Below, in pieces: positions 28,286-36,215 of a stretch of 64,000 bases of DNA (positions are counted from its first letter, which is position 1; the number at the start of each line of letters is the position of its first letter). The position numbers and the translations under genes are program-made. Source of the stretch: Pseudoalteromonas peptidolytica (GTDB lineage Bacteria > Pseudomonadota > Gammaproteobacteria > Enterobacterales > Alteromonadaceae); contig NZ_WEHZ01000014.1 of assembly GCF_012641745.1 (NCBI RefSeq), positions 1 through 64,000 of the forward strand, written 5' to 3'. The notes under the pieces were generated by a model. It was not told where the DNA came from. It was given only the letters and a program-made list of their open reading frames with translations, and did no database searches.

Positions 28286-29389
28286 CTATAGGCGCATCGG
28301 CATGACTACATACATTGCATTTTCATCGCCAACCGCTTCAATGAGCGCACTGCTATTCGCATCAGATAATGTAAATTGGACATCTTCCGATTTGATAGTA
28401 TTCAATACATCTAGCAGGTAAGACACATTGAAGCCAACCTCTAGATCATCACCCTGATAGCCTACCTCTACAACCTCTTCCGCTTGCTCTTGCTCTGGGT
28501 TGTTAGCACTGATCTTCAAATGTCCATTGGTTAGATTTAATCGAACTCCACGGAATTTCTCATTGGATAAAATAGAAACACGTTGAAATGCACTACGTAG
28601 CCAATCACGATTTGCCGTAACTAGCTTGTCTCCACCACGTGGTAAAACTCGACGATAATCAGGAAAACGTCCGTCCACCAGCTTACTGGTAAAAGTGAAC
28701 TCACTATCTATAATACGCACATGATTAGCACCAAACTGAATAGTAACGGCATTATCATCCGCCGGTAACAAGCGCATTATCTCTTGCACGCCCTTTCTCG
28801 GAATAATTAGCTGTCGTTGTGTATTTAACGATTCTGGTAGCGTTTGTTGCGCAATAGCCAAGCGGTGGCCATCTGTTGCCACTGTTTTTATTTCATTATT
28901 ATCGACTTCGAAGGACATGCCATTTAGGTAATAGCGCACATCTTGATTAGCCATAGAGAAATGCGTTGCTTCAAGGAGTTTTCGAAGCTCTAAGCGTGTA
29001 ACCATAAACTCAACTTCGCCATCCCATTCTTCAAGATTAGGGAAGTCTTCTGCAGCCAGCGTTGTCAGAGAGAATCGGCTTTGACCGCTCGTTAATAACA
29101 ACTGATGCTCTTGGGCACTTAACACTAAATCAGAGTTATCCGGCAAGCTCTTACAGATGTCTAACAGCTTTTTCGCAGGCAGCGTGATCTTAGCATCTGG
29201 AACACTGTTTTCTAAAGTCACTGACGCAACTAGCTCTATCTCTAAATCTGTTCCTGTCATATATAGCGCACCACTTTTTACTTCAAGTAATACATTAGAC
29301 AGAATAGGCAGTGTATGCTTGCGCTCAATGGCGCCAGAAACCTGCACGAGTGGTTTTAAAAATAGTTCTCTTGGAATAGTTATTTGCAT
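28286..29389 (-). CDS. dnaN: DNA polymerase III beta sliding clamp
   Basis: The ring-shaped processivity clamp of the replicative polymerase. Two ATGs are adjacent (29392 and 29389). The second has better spacing from the AAGGG site and begins MQITIPRELFLKPLVQVSGA in register with the E. coli protein, giving 367 residues (E. coli 366). HTLPILSNVLLEV, LTTLAAEDFPNLEEWD and the C-terminal MYVVMPMRL are typical of the three-domain clamp. dnaA ends 10 bases upstream. Confidence 0.98.
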   Translation of the reverse strand: MQITIPRELFLKPLVQVSGAIERKHTLPILSNVLLEVKSGALYMTGTDLEIELVASVTLENSVPDAKITLPAKKLLDICKSLPDNSDLVLSAQEHQLLLTSGQSRFSLTTLAAEDFPNLEEWDGEVEFMVTRLELRKLLEATHFSMANQDVRYYLNGMSFEVDNNEIKTVATDGHRLAIAQQTLPESLNTQRQLIIPRKGVQEIMRLLPADDNAVTIQFGANHVRIIDSEFTFTSKLVDGRFPDYRRVLPRGGDKLVTANRDWLRSAFQRVSILSNEKFRGVRLNLTNGHLKISANNPEQEQAEEVVEVGYQGDDLEVGFNVSYLLDVLNTIKSEDVQFTLSDANSSALIEAVGDENAMYVVMPMRL

Positions 29390-29399
29390 CATTTAACCC

Positions 29400-30800
29400 T
29401 TAAGAAGACAGCGTTCTAATTAAGTTTTGATAATCTTCTTTAACTTCATGGCTTTCGTCACGAAGCTCTTTTACTTTTCTGCACGCGTGCAACACGGTGG
29501 TATGGTCTCGGCCACCAAACGCATCACCAATTTCAGGTAAACTATGGTTAGTCAGTTCTTTAGACAACGCCATAGCAACTTGTCTTGGTCTTGCAACTGA
29601 ACGGCTGCGACGTTTAGACAATAAATCAGAAACACGAATACGATAATACTCTGCAACTGTGCGCTGAATATTATCAATGGTGACTAGTTTATCTTGCAGC
29701 GCTAATAGGTCACGTAGCGCTTCTTTTACAAAATCGATAGAAATTGGTCGACCTGTAAAATTGGCATTCGCGATCACACGGTTTAACGCGCCCTCCAGCT
29801 CTCGAACATTTGAGCGAAGTTTTTTAGCGATAAAAAAAGCAACTTCATGTGGTAAATTGATATTACTCTGCTGCGCTTTTTTCATCAAAATAGCAACTCG
29901 AGTTTCAAGTTCTGGTGGCTCTATGGCAATTGTTAATCCCCAACCAAAACGAGATTTTAATCTATCTTCTACCCCTTCAATTTCTTTGGGGTAACGGTCA
30001 GAAGTTAAAATAATTTGCTGATTACCTTCAAGCAAAGCATTAAACGTATGGAAGAACTCTTCTTGTGAACGTTCTTTATTTGCAAAAAATTGAATGTCGT
30101 CGATCATGAGTGCATCAACGCTACGATAGTAGCGTTTAAACTCTTCTATCGCATTATTTTGCAATGCTTTAACCATATCCTGAACAAACCTTTCAGAGTG
30201 CATATACACAATTTTTGCATCTGGTTTTTGCTCGATAATACCATTCCCAACGGCGTGCAATAAGTGCGTTTTACCCAAGCCTGTACCACCATAAATAAAT
30301 ACAGGGTTAAAAGCAGATCCTGGATTATCGGCAACTTGAGTTGCAGCAGCCTTGGCAAGTTGGTTGGACTTACCTTCAACAAAGTTATCGAAGGTATAGT
30401 TTTCTTTAATATTGGACTTATGTGCTGATTTAGGTGCCGGCTCCACTTTCTCAGCAACTCTAGTTTGTCCGCCTTGTGAGGCTGTAGTCTGCTCTGGAGC
30501 ATGACCAACTGTCGGTGTCCTTTCTTGCGCAGTATTTGGTTGCGCCGCCAATACCGGCTTACTACCAACATCAAAGCGTAATTCTGGCGCTTCGTCACCA
30601 CAAATTTCAATGAGTAGCTCATTAATACGATGGAGATACTTTTCTCGCACCCAATCTAATACAAAACGATTTGGCGCATAGATAGTTAGCGTATCATCAG
30701 TACTTTCTGCCTGTAGCGGTCTTACCCACATACTAAATTGCTGAGATGGCAATTCATCCTGCAAAACATATAAACAACTTTGCCAAACCGACAGATACAC
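29400..30800 (-). CDS. dnaA: Chromosomal replication initiator DnaA
   Basis: An AAA+ protein that binds TTATNCACA boxes and opens oriC. The start is GTG at 30800: it follows GGAG by 6 bases and yields [19 protein letters not shown], aligning with the E. coli N-terminus; an in-frame ATG 12 codons upstream adds unrelated residues. The protein is 466 residues (E. coli 467). Domain III has Walker [17 protein letters not shown] and Walker B MIDDIQFF; the domain IV DnaA-box-recognition helix has [14 protein letters not shown]. Confidence 0.98.
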   Translation of the reverse strand: MYLSVWQSCLYVLQDELPSQQFSMWVRPLQAESTDDTLTIYAPNRFVLDWVREKYLHRINELLIEICGDEAPELRFDVGSKPVLAAQPNTAQERTPTVGHAPEQTTASQGGQTRVAEKVEPAPKSAHKSNIKENYTFDNFVEGKSNQLAKAAATQVADNPGSAFNPVFIYGGTGLGKTHLLHAVGNGIIEQKPDAKIVYMHSERFVQDMVKALQNNAIEEFKRYYRSVDALMIDDIQFFANKERSQEEFFHTFNALLEGNQQIILTSDRYPKEIEGVEDRLKSRFGWGLTIAIEPPELETRVAILMKKAQQSNINLPHEVAFFIAKKLRSNVRELEGALNRVIANANFTGRPISIDFVKEALRDLLALQDKLVTIDNIQRTVAEYYRIRVSDLLSKRRSRSVARPRQVAMALSKELTNHSLPEIGDAFGGRDHTTVLHACRKVKELRDESHEVKEDYQNLIRTLSS

Positions 30801-30945
30801 TCTGAACTCCAATAGGTTTTGATTCCCGGGAATCAAAAATAGACGTTTTAGATCAACTGAACAGTTAGATCTAAACGATGATCGCCGGAAATACTTATTT
30901 ATAATTACAAAATCACTGGTGGAAGCGGGGTATTATGAAGTGATC

Positions 30946-30954
30946 TTATCCACA
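30946..30954 (+). promoter_or_regulatory. DnaA box upstream of dnaA
   Basis: Perfect TTATCCACA, preceded by TGATC. It lies 146 bases upstream of the dnaA GTG and is a likely autoregulatory site. Confidence 0.75.
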
Positions 30955-31132
30955 AGTTCAATATTGACTTTTTGAAAAAGTAAGATCTCATCAAAATAAA
31001 AAATCAAGCACATGATTTTAAAAGATTTTTATTTTTTACCCACAAGTAAGATCATAGCAAAAAAACCACCAGATCTCACCCCAAAATTAAGATCAAATTT
31101 AGTTTTCCAGAGCTTTTCCTATTCTTACTAAA

Positions 31133-31141
31133 TGCTATAAT
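31133..31141 (+). promoter_or_regulatory. Extended -10 promoter for rpmH-rnpA
   Basis: TGCTATAAT is an extended -10 with perfect TATAAT, followed by a GC-rich GCCGCCCG discriminator as in stringently controlled ribosomal promoters. The -35 region (CTTTTCC area) is weak. The start would give a leader of about 260 bases before rpmH. Confidence 0.6.
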
Positions 31142-31408
31142 GCCGCCCGTCGGATCAGATCTATGCAGATCGATTTCGTATTGATCCTACTTTATATGGA
31201 TCATCTATGTGTGTTCGATACTGCTGCTCAGTTTGTTCTATATATAAGGCAACAAAACGCTTGCTGTGGAATATTTAGCCACACAGAGCAGATTTTGATT
31301 GACTTTAGACGTACTCAGCTTTAATATCTCGCGCTCGCAATGGCACCTGTGCCAGGATCGCGACCTGCATAGGATGTTTTAACTTTTAACCGATCGGATG
31401 GAATTGTT

Positions 31409-31543
31409 ATGAAAAGAACTTTTCAACCTAGCGTACTTAAGCGCAAGCGTACTCACGGTTTCCGTGCTCGCATGGCGACTAAGAACGGTCGTAAAGTATT
31501 AGCACGTCGTCGTGCTAAAGGCCGTAAAGTACTTTCTGCTTAA
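31409..31543 (+). CDS. rpmH: 50S ribosomal protein L34
   Basis: A 44-residue, strongly basic protein: [18 protein letters not shown], then a run of Arg/Lys and the C-terminal [13 protein letters not shown]. Length and sequence match L34 almost exactly. L34 is a late-binding protein of the large ribosomal subunit. rnpA follows after 6 bases, the conserved rpmH-rnpA pairing that couples ribosomal protein and RNase P synthesis. Confidence 0.98.
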   Translation: MKRTFQPSVLKRKRTHGFRARMATKNGRKVLARRRAKGRKVLSA

Positions 31544-31549
31544 TATTTA

Positions 31550-31981
31550 GTGGAAGACTTTAGCTTTAGCAGGGAGTTACGTCTGTTAACTCCCTCGCAT
31601 TACTCCCGCATATTTCAAGAGCCAGCTCGCGCTGCTACACCTTATTTTACTCTACTTGCAAAACCAAATGATGTTGGTCATCCCAGACTCGGTTTAACAG
31701 TTGCTAAAAAGCGCTGTAAAAAAGCGTGTCAACGAAATCGCATTAAACGTCTTGCCAGAGAAAGCTTTCGTCTAAATCGTCATAAACTGGATAACATCGA
31801 TATTGTGTTGATGGTCAAGACCGGTGTTGATGAGCAATCTAATGAAGAGCTAACAAAACAGCTAACTAAGATGTGGCGTAAAATAAATGAACGTTGTAAA
31901 CCAGGAGCACCAAAGCCTGCTTTTAAGCCAAGACAGCAAAAGCGTTCAAAAAAACCTCAAGGGAACGCGAAAAAGCAATAA
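31550..31981 (+). CDS. rnpA: Ribonuclease P protein component
   Basis: A basic protein that helps RNase P RNA bind and cleave the 5' leader of pre-tRNAs. 143 residues with a GTG start at 31550, aligning with E. coli (FSRELRLLTPSHYSRIF versus FPRELRLLTPSQFTFVF). The signature RNR motif appears in KRCKKACQRNRIKRLARESFR. A 24-residue basic tail (KPAFKPRQQKRSKKPQG) extends beyond the usual end. Confidence 0.97.
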   Translation: MEDFSFSRELRLLTPSHYSRIFQEPARAATPYFTLLAKPNDVGHPRLGLTVAKKRCKKACQRNRIKRLARESFRLNRHKLDNIDIVLMVKTGVDEQSNEELTKQLTKMWRKINERCKPGAPKPAFKPRQQKRSKKPQGNAKKQ

Positions 31982-32154
31982 TTCGCTTTTCGCATTTCTT
32001 TTTAAGCCGCATTTACCCTTGCCAACGTAGTAATTTTACCTCAATTAAGGTAAGGTTAGCTCACCTTTTAATCAGCTATATCAATGGAAAAATAGTCTGT
32101 TTTTTCCCACTTGGGTTGAAGCAGTAAATTGAGGAAATTGATATCTACAATGCC

Positions 32155-32457
32155 ATGAATTCAACTTCAGGGCATGGCAAAATCAGGCGTCAGTTCAAAT
32201 TAGTGAGTTCGCTACCCAAGCATCTCCTTATTTTACTGATACGAGGTTATCAACAATGGATCAGTCCCCTACTTGGACCTCATTGTCGATTTAATCCAAC
32301 CTGTTCGAGCTATGCAATTCAAGCAATTAATTTACATGGAATTGCAAAAGGGAGTTGGTTAGCGGTTAAACGCATATTAAAATGTCACCCTTTGAGCGCA
32401 GGTGGAGATGATCCTGTACCTGTGAAGTCAACTAAAGTTAAACAACACGAGAAATAA
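32155..32457 (+). CDS. yidD: Membrane protein insertion efficiency factor YidD
   Basis: A small (100-residue) membrane-associated protein that aids YidC-dependent insertion. The family core is intact: [31 protein letters not shown] and [16 protein letters not shown], then GGDDPVP. The chosen ATG adds about 15 residues to the usual N-terminus and has no good ribosome site nearby; a GTG at 32203 is an alternative. The 173-base gap from rnpA is longer than the tight spacing seen in many relatives. yidC begins 8 bases downstream. Confidence 0.93.
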   Translation: MNSTSGHGKIRRQFKLVSSLPKHLLILLIRGYQQWISPLLGPHCRFNPTCSSYAIQAINLHGIAKGSWLAVKRILKCHPLSAGGDDPVPVKSTKVKQHEK

Positions 32458-32465
32458 GAGCTGTT

Positions 32466-34100
32466 ATGGAATCGCAACGCACGTTTTTATTTATCGGTTT
32501 GTTGCTTGTTTCGTTCCTATTGTTCCAAGAGTGGACACAAGAACAAAACCAGCCTCAAACTGGTACCAGTGCCGCCGCACATCAAGTGGCGAACTCAACC
32601 CCAACAGAAGATCAAACTGATGTTCCAGCGTCTAGCCAATCCGATGTGCCTGTTGTGGCAACTCAGGCGACACGTTCTGTTATTAGTATTACTACCGATG
32701 TACTTGCGGTAAAAGTTGATACTAAAGGCGGCGACATCGTTGAAGCTAAATTACTCCAACATGCAGAAACCCATGGCAGCGATCAGCCTTACCTGTTACT
32801 TGGTGAATTTGATGCTAAGCAGTATATTTCACAAAGTGGCTTAATTGGTTTAAACGGCCCTGACGCGAATAAATCAGGCCGCCCAGTGTACAAGTCAACT
32901 CAAACTCACTATGAGTTAGCAGGCGATACATTACGCGTACCTCTTACTTTTACTGATGAAAAAGGCGTACAGTACACCAAAACCTACATCTTCAATGCTG
33001 GTAAATATGACGTTGGCCTAGAGTATCATGTCAACAATACCACGGCAGATCCCGTACAAGTGCAGCTTTACACACAAATCAAGCGTACTCGTCAGGATAA
33101 AGGCAGCATGGTTGACCAAACTTACCTTGGTGCAGCCTATGGTACAGCGGAAGAGCCTTACGAGAAATACAGCTTCTCAGATATGGCTGAAGCAAACCTT
33201 AATAAAAATACCCAAGGTGGTTATGTCGCATTTCTACAGCACTACTTTGTAAGCGCTTGGGTTCCTGATCAGCAAACCAATAATACTGTGTACACAACAC
33301 TAAGAAACGGTAACGGCATTATTGGCATGAAGAGTGAACCGACCAATGTTCAAGCAAATACCGCTGCAACGATTACAGCAACGTATTATATGGGACCTAA
33401 AGACACAGAGGCGCTAGAGGCTATTCAAGAAGACTTAGACCTAACTGTAGACTACGGCTGGTTATGGTTTATCTCACAGCCATTACTCACACTACTTAAG
33501 TTCCTTTATGGTATTTTGGGTAACTGGGGTCTGGCTATTATCGCGATTACATTGATTGTAAAAACCGCTTTGTATCCACTGACCAAAGCACAATACACTT
33601 CAATGGCTAAAATGCGCATGCTGCAACCAAAAATGCAGGCATTAAAAGAGCGTTATGGCGATGACCGTCAGAAGTTCGGTCAAGCGATGATGGAGATGTA
33701 CCGTAAGGAAAAAGTAAACCCTATGGGTGGCTGCTTCCCATTATTACTACAAATGCCAATCTTCCTTGCGCTGTTTTACGTTTTCCTTGAGTCAACAGAG
33801 TTACGTCATGCTGAATTTGTCTTATGGCTAACTGACTTATCTGCAATGGACCCTTACTATGTACTACCTGTGCTATTTGGCGCAAGTATGTTCCTTACTC
33901 AAAAGTTACAGCCAATGACTGTGACTGATCCAATGCAGCAAAAGATGATGACTTACATGCCAGTTGTGTTCTCTATCTTCTTTATCTGGTTCCCATCAGG
34001 TCTAGTACTTTACTGGTTGGTTTCAAACCTTATCTCTATCGCGCAGATGCTAATTATCTACCGTGGTATGGAGAAAAAAGGCATGAAAGTACGCGGTTAA
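32466..34100 (+). CDS. yidC: Membrane protein insertase YidC
   Basis: Inserts and folds inner-membrane proteins, alone or with SecYEG. The 544-residue protein (E. coli 548) has an N-terminal membrane anchor (about 5-22), a large periplasmic beta-sandwich domain (about 60-330), and five C-terminal membrane segments starting near 345. The core shows LYGILGNWGLAIIAITLIVK with the conserved groove region, KMRMLQPKMQALKERYGDD in the cytoplasmic hairpin, and NPMGGCFPLLLQMPIFLALF. Confidence 0.98.
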   Translation: MESQRTFLFIGLLLVSFLLFQEWTQEQNQPQTGTSAAAHQVANSTPTEDQTDVPASSQSDVPVVATQATRSVISITTDVLAVKVDTKGGDIVEAKLLQHAETHGSDQPYLLLGEFDAKQYISQSGLIGLNGPDANKSGRPVYKSTQTHYELAGDTLRVPLTFTDEKGVQYTKTYIFNAGKYDVGLEYHVNNTTADPVQVQLYTQIKRTRQDKGSMVDQTYLGAAYGTAEEPYEKYSFSDMAEANLNKNTQGGYVAFLQHYFVSAWVPDQQTNNTVYTTLRNGNGIIGMKSEPTNVQANTAATITATYYMGPKDTEALEAIQEDLDLTVDYGWLWFISQPLLTLLKFLYGILGNWGLAIIAITLIVKTALYPLTKAQYTSMAKMRMLQPKMQALKERYGDDRQKFGQAMMEMYRKEKVNPMGGCFPLLLQMPIFLALFYVFLESTELRHAEFVLWLTDLSAMDPYYVLPVLFGASMFLTQKLQPMTVTDPMQQKMMTYMPVVFSIFFIWFPSGLVLYWLVSNLISIAQMLIIYRGMEKKGMKVRG

Positions 34101-34114
34101 TTCCCCGTATTCAG

Positions 34115-34145
34115 AAAAAACGGCTCTCTAATGAGCCGTTTTTTT
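34115..34145 (+). terminator. Terminator after yidC
   Basis: A 12-bp stem AAAAAACGGCTC and GAGCCGTTTTTT with a 6-nt loop and T-tract, 15 bases past the yidC stop. It should end the rpmH-rnpA-yidD-yidC transcript. Confidence 0.9.
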
Positions 34146-34261
34146 ATGTCTTAAAAACAATAACTTGATAATATTTTATGGTAATTTTATGCTAATTTGA
34201 TAGGTCAGATAGACACTATCCGTCATGCTAATTTGCAAATACAGCACGCAAAGAGAAGACG

Positions 34262-34933
34262 ATGTTTGAATCAACGTTACTACAGGCACTTTCTAGTGCG
34301 GAAACAAGCTGGTGGTTAATCCCCCTCGCCTTGCTAATAGGTGTTCTCACCAGTTTTACTCCCTGTGTCTATCCTATCTTACCTATTACTCTTGCTACGT
34401 TGAGTCAGCAACGTCATATCCGCCTTGCACCTATGTTGTACGCTATTGGCTTTGCAGCTGTCTATGCAGCACTTGGGTTCGTAGCCGCACTCACAGGTAG
34501 CTTTTTCGGCCAAATTGCCACGAACCCTTGGGTGCTACTGATTTTTGCAAATCTGCTACTTTACTTTGCAGCAGTATCAAAAGGGTTACTCCCCTTGCCT
34601 GCATTCTCCACAGCCTTCAGTAATACAGCCTCTGCTCCGCTACTCATGGGCATGGCCAGCGCCTTTGTTGCAGCACCTTGCACATCACCTGTGCTGGGCG
34701 GTCTGTTATTGTTCGTGGCCAATGCTCAGCAGCCCTTATTGGGCGGTATGTTGCTATTTAGTTTTGCCCTGGGAATGAGCACCTTGCTGTTGCTTGCTGG
34801 GTTTAGCACACGATTTTTAGATAAGTTGCCAAAATCAGGGGCATGGCTTAATCACATCACCACAGTCACAGCACTACTCTTAGTCGCAATGGCGCAATAT
34901 TTTCTTATTCAAGCTGGCAAAAGCTGGCTATAA
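34262..34933 (+). CDS. DsbD/CcdA-type transmembrane thiol-disulfide electron transporter
   Basis: A 223-residue inner-membrane protein with about six membrane segments. It corresponds to the membrane domain of DsbD alone: SFTPCVYPILPITLATLSQ with C35 and AAPCTSPVLGGLLLF with C140 are the two redox cysteines that carry electrons from cytoplasmic thioredoxin to the periplasm. The periplasmic alpha and gamma domains of DsbD are absent; the next gene, a TlpA-like thioredoxin 16 bases downstream, could be the partner. Likely first gene of a three-gene operon. Confidence 0.88.
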   Translation: MFESTLLQALSSAETSWWLIPLALLIGVLTSFTPCVYPILPITLATLSQQRHIRLAPMLYAIGFAAVYAALGFVAALTGSFFGQIATNPWVLLIFANLLLYFAAVSKGLLPLPAFSTAFSNTASAPLLMGMASAFVAAPCTSPVLGGLLLFVANAQQPLLGGMLLFSFALGMSTLLLLAGFSTRFLDKLPKSGAWLNHITTVTALLLVAMAQYFLIQAGKSWL

Positions 34934-34949
34934 CAGTGAAGGAACTACC

Positions 34950-35408
34950 ATGAACAGAGTCATTTTTTATTTGCTACTCACTTTATTGAGCACCACATCG
35001 ACGGCTAAGGAATACCCCATACTGAATGCTAGTACACTGACCAACAATGTGATTACAAGCAAAGGGAAGATCACTTATTTAAAATTTTGGGCAACTTGGT
35101 GCGCTTACTGTATTGAGGAGATGCCGCTACTTGAACAAAGCTACCAACAAGCCAATGACCACTATCAGGTTATCGCCATTAATATCGGCTTCAATCAGTC
35201 AGAAAAAGGTATCAAAGCCTATCTTGATAAACATAATTATCAATTTCCAACGGTATTTGATGAAAGCGGTAAGATAACCCAACAGTTTCAAGTATTAGGT
35301 ACACCGCAGCACATCTTAATTGATGAAAACGGTAAAGAAATTTATCGCAGTGCACTATTTACCGATGAGCTACAGCAGCACCTAAACACACTACAAGGAG
35401 TAAACTAA
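34950..35408 (+). CDS. TlpA-like periplasmic thioredoxin
   Basis: A 152-residue exported thioredoxin-fold protein. A signal peptide ends near residue 19 (STTSTAKE). The active site is WATWCAYC with C51 and C54; the cis-proline loop is GTPQHILID. The sequence is AhpC/TSA-Redoxin type with FDESGKITQQFQV. It probably receives electrons from the DsbD-like protein upstream and reduces a periplasmic target, by analogy to ScsB/ScsC or CcdA/TlpA systems. Its stop overlaps the next start by one base. Confidence 0.9.
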   Translation: MNRVIFYLLLTLLSTTSTAKEYPILNASTLTNNVITSKGKITYLKFWATWCAYCIEEMPLLEQSYQQANDHYQVIAINIGFNQSEKGIKAYLDKHNYQFPTVFDESGKITQQFQVLGTPQHILIDENGKEIYRSALFTDELQQHLNTLQGVN

Positions 35409-36145
35409 TGTCACTAATCAAATTACTACTTGTGCCCATTACCATCTATTTAAGTATGTCTGCGCAGGCGAGCACACAAGAGTATATCTTTATCAATATT
35501 TGGGATGAGTATGTGCAGCCAACCTCATTACCCGCACCATCAGCTCCGAGAGTTATGTTGCAGCCAGATATCAATATTGATGATGCAAGTCTAGAGCAGT
35601 TTAAAGCAGCTTACCCTAGTTACGGTAATATCAAAATTGATAAGCAAAACCAGTTAATGCTGCAGTTTTCAGTGAGGCAAACCCCCATGCGCATACTCGT
35701 TGAAAACGGTAAAGTTATCCAACGAGAGCAATTGTCTACGGCAACCGTTGCCAGCAAAGAAGAAAAGACAAACACCCCTTTAAAAACATTAGCCGGTACG
35801 CCTTTCTCTATTGAAACAGTTAATAGCCAATACCGAGTGCTATTTTTCAGTGATAGCTTATGTCCATTTCAACATATTCCAGCATGCGAAATGAAGATTG
35901 AAATGAATAATCACCTCGCAGCAGTCAGCGATTATCCCGTGCTAACGATAATTAAGCCATTTTACGTCGACGAGCAAAGTGCTTATGCCTATCAAAAGCG
36001 CTTTAATATCAAACACGATATTGTGTTCGATCACCACAATGAAGTATTCAGTACTTTTGATGTACGAGAATTACCTTATTGGTTGGTACAAGACAAACAG
36101 GGCAAAGTGGTATATCGCGGTAATCAACCACCGAGCCTAGACTAA
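35408..36145 (+). CDS. Exported protein with two degenerate thioredoxin-like halves
   Basis: A 245-residue protein with a signal peptide (1-21, SMSAQA). The first half (about 24-110) looks like a TlpA fold without cysteines: FINIWDEY in place of FWATWC, then SVRQTPMRILVENGKVI as the cis-Pro strand. The second half (about 125-245) has LFFSDSLCPFQHIPAC with C152 and C160 (a CX7C spacing) and ELPYWLVQDKQGKVVYRG as cis-Pro strand. I infer a substrate-binding or target protein for the two upstream redox proteins. The family is not one I can name. Confidence 0.75.
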   Translation: MSLIKLLLVPITIYLSMSAQASTQEYIFINIWDEYVQPTSLPAPSAPRVMLQPDINIDDASLEQFKAAYPSYGNIKIDKQNQLMLQFSVRQTPMRILVENGKVIQREQLSTATVASKEEKTNTPLKTLAGTPFSIETVNSQYRVLFFSDSLCPFQHIPACEMKIEMNNHLAAVSDYPVLTIIKPFYVDEQSAYAYQKRFNIKHDIVFDHHNEVFSTFDVRELPYWLVQDKQGKVVYRGNQPPSLD

Positions 36146-36215
36146 TTCCCTGTCGCAGCCAGCTTGAGCGAAGACTGGCTGCTCAACAAGATTGTAAATT
36201 TAGGGAGATCTCGAG

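Larger units (their letters stand above)
30801..31408. other. 608-bp dnaA-rpmH intergenic region rich in GATC
   Basis: The divergent control region between dnaA and rpmH. It holds 15 GATC sites by hand count (about 2-3 expected by chance), one perfect DnaA box (30946-30954), very AT-rich runs at about 30980-31070, and an rpmH promoter candidate. This fits Dam/SeqA- and DnaA-dependent control of dnaA. In Pseudomonas-type chromosomes the origin lies here, so an origin role cannot be wholly excluded, but DnaA boxes are far fewer than at 46.7-47.1 kb. Confidence 0.7.

Noticed and set aside
28631..28648. CACGTG-centred palindrome in dnaN as a further parS site
   Set aside because: The core CCACCACGTGGT lacks the TGTT/AACA arms of the ParB consensus.
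34101..34261. Possible small gene or riboswitch between yidC and the DsbD-like gene
   Set aside because: Only the yidC terminator is visible; the remaining bases show no structure or frame.
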